In this document: piece by piece, positions 61,125-64,000 of the stretch
How the letters are laid out: the number at the start of each line of letters is the position of its first letter
Numbering within the stretch: position 1 is the first letter of the stretch
Assembly (NCBI GenBank): GCA_963920665.1
Contig: OY987266.1
Coordinates: 23,982,248 to 24,046,247, forward strand
From: Straminergon stramineum
Lineage: Eukaryota > Streptophyta > Bryopsida > Hypnales > Calliergonaceae
Direction: 5' to 3'
Length of the DNA stretch: 64,000 nucleotides
Made by a program: the position numbers and the translations under genes
Notes under the pieces: model-generated
Databases searched by the model: none
Seen by the model: the letters and a program-made list of their open reading frames with translations, nothing else
Told to the model about the DNA's origin: nothing

Positions 61125-61519
61125 CTGGTCACGGAGCTCGCTAACTCATTATTCTCGGCCCGTCTCCGCCATCGCCCGCATGCTTTCTCTGATCTTTTTC
61201 GCCGTGTCGGATATTTTCCATCATGTGACTCGAGAACTCCTCATCGTCTACTCGCCATCTCGTTGTTTCATCACATCGTCGCAAAGTCAGTCAGTAGCCG
61301 TGTCACTTGCGGCGTGCTGGCTGGTCGCGGAAGCTCACTAACTTATTATACCTCTGTCCACCGGCCGCGCGTTTGCTTTTCCTGATCTTTTCCGCAGTGT
61401 CGGATGCTTTCCGGTCCATCATGTGACTCAAAGAACTCCTCATCGTCTGCTCGCCATCTCGTTGTTTCATCACATCGTCGCAAAGTCAGTTAGTAGCCGT
61501 ATCACTTGTGGCGTACGCA
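61125..61519. repeat. 197-bp tandem duplication in the promoter region
   Basis: Unit 1 (about 61125-61320) and unit 2 (about 61321-61519) share CTGGTC-CGG, CTGATCTTTT, CATCATGTGACTC, and a long block ending CATCGTCGCAAAGTCAGT. The offset changes from 196 to 199 through small indels. It lies in a CpG-rich stretch upstream of the ABI3-like gene. CATGTGAC contains an E-box-like CATGTG. ORFs on both strands here have no recognisable domain. Confidence 0.9.
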
Positions 61520-62302
61520 CTGGCTGCTGCTGTCCATGGTGGACGACAATGGCGCGCGTCGTGACTCGCTCCCGATTTGCTGGTTGGTGATTGATTGGGG
61601 TGGTTTCGCCTGGCTGGCTTTCAGTTTTCTGAGTGCAGGTTTTCCCTGGGCCGGTAATCCTCCGCTGCGGGAAAGGATTGGCGCTTGCGGTTGGAGGTTC
61701 GTCTCCGGCCGTCTTGGGGGGTTTCGAACACACACCACGACACTTGGGGAGCTAGGTTGCCAACGGTGAGATGATATGCTAGCTGCAGCCGTGAATGGAA
61801 TGGAGTTCACATGGAGTGAGTGCTAGTTGCAAAGAGTTTCGCGCAGACATGTATCGAACGAGTAGAATGAGGGTGCCACCTTTCTTTGTCGGATGCCAGC
61901 CATCCTGCCATTTGTACGTACTGGCCCCTTTTGAAACAATGATTTGGAAGCAGAAATAGGTGCAGGCCGTCCAGGTGGATATTAACACCTGGAGTGAAAC
62001 AGGAAATGTTCGGTCCCTCGGCACGCTCCGTTCTCGCTGGGGGTAAGGAGTGATGGTAGCAAGGGTGTTAGAAGTGATGGATTCGGTATACTTTCGTAAT
62101 TAACACTCTTGATAGCATCATTCTGAACACCAAGTGCGAATAGACAGACACTTGGGATCTGGAAAACTTGGGGGTGATACGTTCCTGTTCTGCTTCTGTA
62201 TATTTTGCAATTCGTCAGGACCCGCTGAAAATGTCATTCGATCTTGGTGTGGTTGAACTGGACATGCCGTTACTTGGGTTCCTCGCACTGTCGTGGGGCA
62301 TC

Positions 62303-62310
62303 TATATAAA
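62303..62310 (+). promoter_or_regulatory. Candidate TATA box of the ABI3-like gene
   Basis: TATATAAA lies 132 bp before the ATG at 62435. Transcription would start near 62335, leaving a leader of about 100 bp with two or three short upstream ATG frames (62342, 62361, 62390). Confidence 0.45.
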
Positions 62311-62434
62311 TTCAATTTCTGTAAATCGCCCAGGATATGGAATGATTTCAGTGTGACCAGTATGTCGAGTTTGGTGTATCAAAAGAAGAAAATGCGGTGA
62401 CTCTTTCAGCCATTCATAATTTCTACTCGTTAAG

Positions 62435-63673
62435 ATGTCGAAGTGCACCGCCAGGGATGGTCTTTTCTGTGTCTGTTCTACTTTCAAGTGGCACTTCGAG
62501 GAGGTATGTGAGGTCCATTTTCAAGGAAACGGGCCGACTTGTTCTGAGAGCTTCTTATGTGCGTCACAGGTGCAGAGAGAGCAACCGCAGTCGATGCAAG
62601 GTGATTTCTGTGGACCCAAGTGGACCCAACTGGAGGAATTGAAGGTTTTAAGGATGGAGAGCAAAGGAGACCTCTGGATGGACATGTATGCGTCTGCCAG
62701 CAGTCTCCGTGGACTATCTGCTGCTTCTGTCTTGGAGGTTCAAGGGAGTGGAGATTTCTCATCTCATGATGGATCCCTTCCATCCTGTTCGTCCCCCTCC
62801 TCTGAACGTAACAGCCCAGCAGACCTTATCGATGGGGCTGCCGACGACATTGCTATTTTGGAGGATGGCGAAGTTCAAGCTATGCTGCAGGATGCCGAAG
62901 TACGTGCTATGCTGAGGAAGGTTACAATTAACGAAGGCGTGTTGAATAAGGCAATCCAGAGCTTGGGCGGTGGGGAGAAAGGACTCAAGAGTCTGATGGA
63001 ATATATTATGGTGTGGGTGAAGCAACAAAGGGACATCCAATCATCGTCTCAGCAACTACCAGTGCCACCTCCCCCTTCCAATCCAGCTTGGAATTTCTCC
63101 ACTGCACATCATGTGGTTCTTCATCCCAGCTCTGATGCATTTCAGATTCTCAGCGGCATTCTGCAGCCTCCTCCAACAACGCAGGTTCTTGACCAAGAGA
63201 TGAGGTATACTCAGCGCTTGAAGTCCCGAAAGCTAATGACTGGTAAGCCAGAGTTGGGTGCTGGACTTGGAGGTTTAGACACTGGGTTTTGTCCGAGCAG
63301 TTTCATTAGTAGCCCGGAAGACTGTAAGCCTGAGGTGACGAGTTCCGATACAATGGCTCCATGCATCCCTCAGCTGAATTATGGAATGCAGCAGCAGCAG
63401 GCAGTGACTCCCTTTACGAGTGCACACCTTGCCATGCCTTCTATAGAGCCGACTCCTGCCATGACTACAAAAGCAGCACGAAGACACCGAATGACCCGGC
63501 AGAGGCAATCCTTTCATGCACGAGCTGCCAGTCCTGTTGCAGCAGCCCCTGTTTCTGTCGGCGGTGTATCGTTATGGAATACGAATGCTGCCACACCTCT
63601 AGCAGTGGCGAGTTCAGGGATTTCCGGGGTCCAGACTACTCCCCGAAGTGCTCCTGTCACTGCTGCATGGGAG
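62435..63673 (+). CDS. ABI3-like: ABI3/VP1-like transcription factor, exon 1 (partial)
   Basis: The frame opens at ATG 62435; an ATG near 62654 (MESKGDLWMDMYA) is an alternative start. About residues 165-200 read VTINEGVLNKAIQSLGGGEK followed by GLKSLMEYIMVWVKQ, the B1 domain typical of ABI3/VP1. About residues 350-362 read ARRHRMTRQRQSF, the basic B2 motif. Between them is a Pro/Gln/Ser-rich activation-type region (QQQQ near 63390). The DNA-binding B3 domain is absent. A good donor GCATGGGAG|GTACGG at 63673/63674 suggests exon 1 ends there and B3 exons lie beyond the window; the in-frame stop at 63731 would then be intronic. ABI3/VP1 proteins are nuclear regulators of ABA responses, desiccation tolerance and, in seed plants, seed maturation. 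Confidence 0.82.
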
Positions 63674-64000
63674 GTACGGAATGACCTCCAGCCCAAATTT
63701 TTAGACGCCGACTCAAAAATGCTTCCATTGTAAAGGAGCTGTACAGTACGTATGGCTGAGAGTGCCTCTGATTTGCAGTCCTGGAGATTTTTGGGAAATA
63801 CTCTGGGGATACAGTTAAGACTATCAAAGTTTTGTTGTGATATAAGTTGTGTGTTGGGGTAAGAAACATGTAACTAATAGACATGTCATTCTGGGAATTT
63901 ACAAGTAACACCTTATCAAGTCCCAAGTGCCTGAGCTTAAAATAGAAAGTCCACTTTGGAAGCCTAATGCCGTAAGCCAAGGTCGGTTTCATCATTTGTG
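63674..64000 (+). other. Probable intron 1 of the ABI3-like gene
   Basis: AT-richer than the exon, starting with a consensus donor (GTACGG) and lacking conserved frames. The acceptor and next exon are outside the window. If splicing does not occur, the frame ends at TAA 63731 instead. Confidence 0.55.

Noticed and set aside
61470..61810. Minus-strand frames of 87-102 residues in the promoter region
   Set aside because: GC-rich region with open frames on both strands, no recognisable domain, and partly inside a tandem duplication.

Overview
Eukaryotic nuclear DNA from a land plant. The evidence is a plant-only gene at the right edge (an ABI3/VP1-type B3-family regulator), plant-type DNA transposons (hAT, CACTA), short TTTAGGG stretches, AT-rich spacers and satellites. 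The species cannot be named from this sequence. The ABI3-like protein and the transposon style fit a bryophyte, lycophyte, fern or gymnosperm better than a typical angiosperm, but that is inference. No tRNA, rRNA, CRISPR or bacterial-style operon was seen. Almost everything left of about 60 kb is transposon or satellite DNA, and most coding sequence there is broken by stop codons.

Layout. 1-3882: a near-perfect inverted repeat with arms of about 1.2 kb; a 200-N gap in its loop is flanked by a 310-bp direct repeat, so the assembly there is suspect. 3643-4880: a 67-bp satellite with a palindromic core. 5-17.8 kb: eroded DNA with a fold-back repeat, a 240-bp TTAA-flanked MITE, a 105-bp satellite array, a perfect hairpin and an LTR-like stretch. 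17.8-54.4 kb: a long-TIR DNA transposon with a plus-strand transposase-like pseudogene and a minus-strand second pseudogene. Its right TIR was split by an 840-bp fold-back element (27308-28147) and by a giant hAT element (28306-53733). The intact left TIR acts as the unoccupied copy of both insertion sites.

The hAT element is the main discovery. It is 25.4 kb, with CAGGGTTGAT/CAAGGTTGAT ends and an 8-bp target duplication (CTGAAAAT/TTGAAAAT). It holds four genes arranged <A <B C> D>. A is a kinase-like protein with an unknown N-terminal region. B is a small protein with a CKKYVKM motif and a Gly/Tyr-rich tail. C is a large protein with a B-like N-terminus, coiled coils and a RING-H2 finger. 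D is a BED-finger/DUF659/hAT-dimerisation transposase with a long acidic C-terminal extension. CpG-rich clusters of CGGACGG/CCGTCCG lie at both termini and in front of each of the four genes, as expected if one element-encoded factor binds the ends and the promoters. B is split by a 7.6-kb CACTA element (33865-41511, 3-bp duplication ATA). A 921-bp TTAA-flanked element sits at 29158-30078. C and D each keep one reading frame over more than 3 kb and are broken only by nonsense codons.

54.4-60.4 kb is 105-bp satellite and AT-rich DNA. From about 60.5 kb the base composition becomes more GC-rich: a promoter-like region with a 197-bp tandem duplication and an RY (CATGCATG) element leads into exon 1 of the ABI3/VP1-like gene (about 62435-63673). 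Its B3 domain should lie beyond the window.
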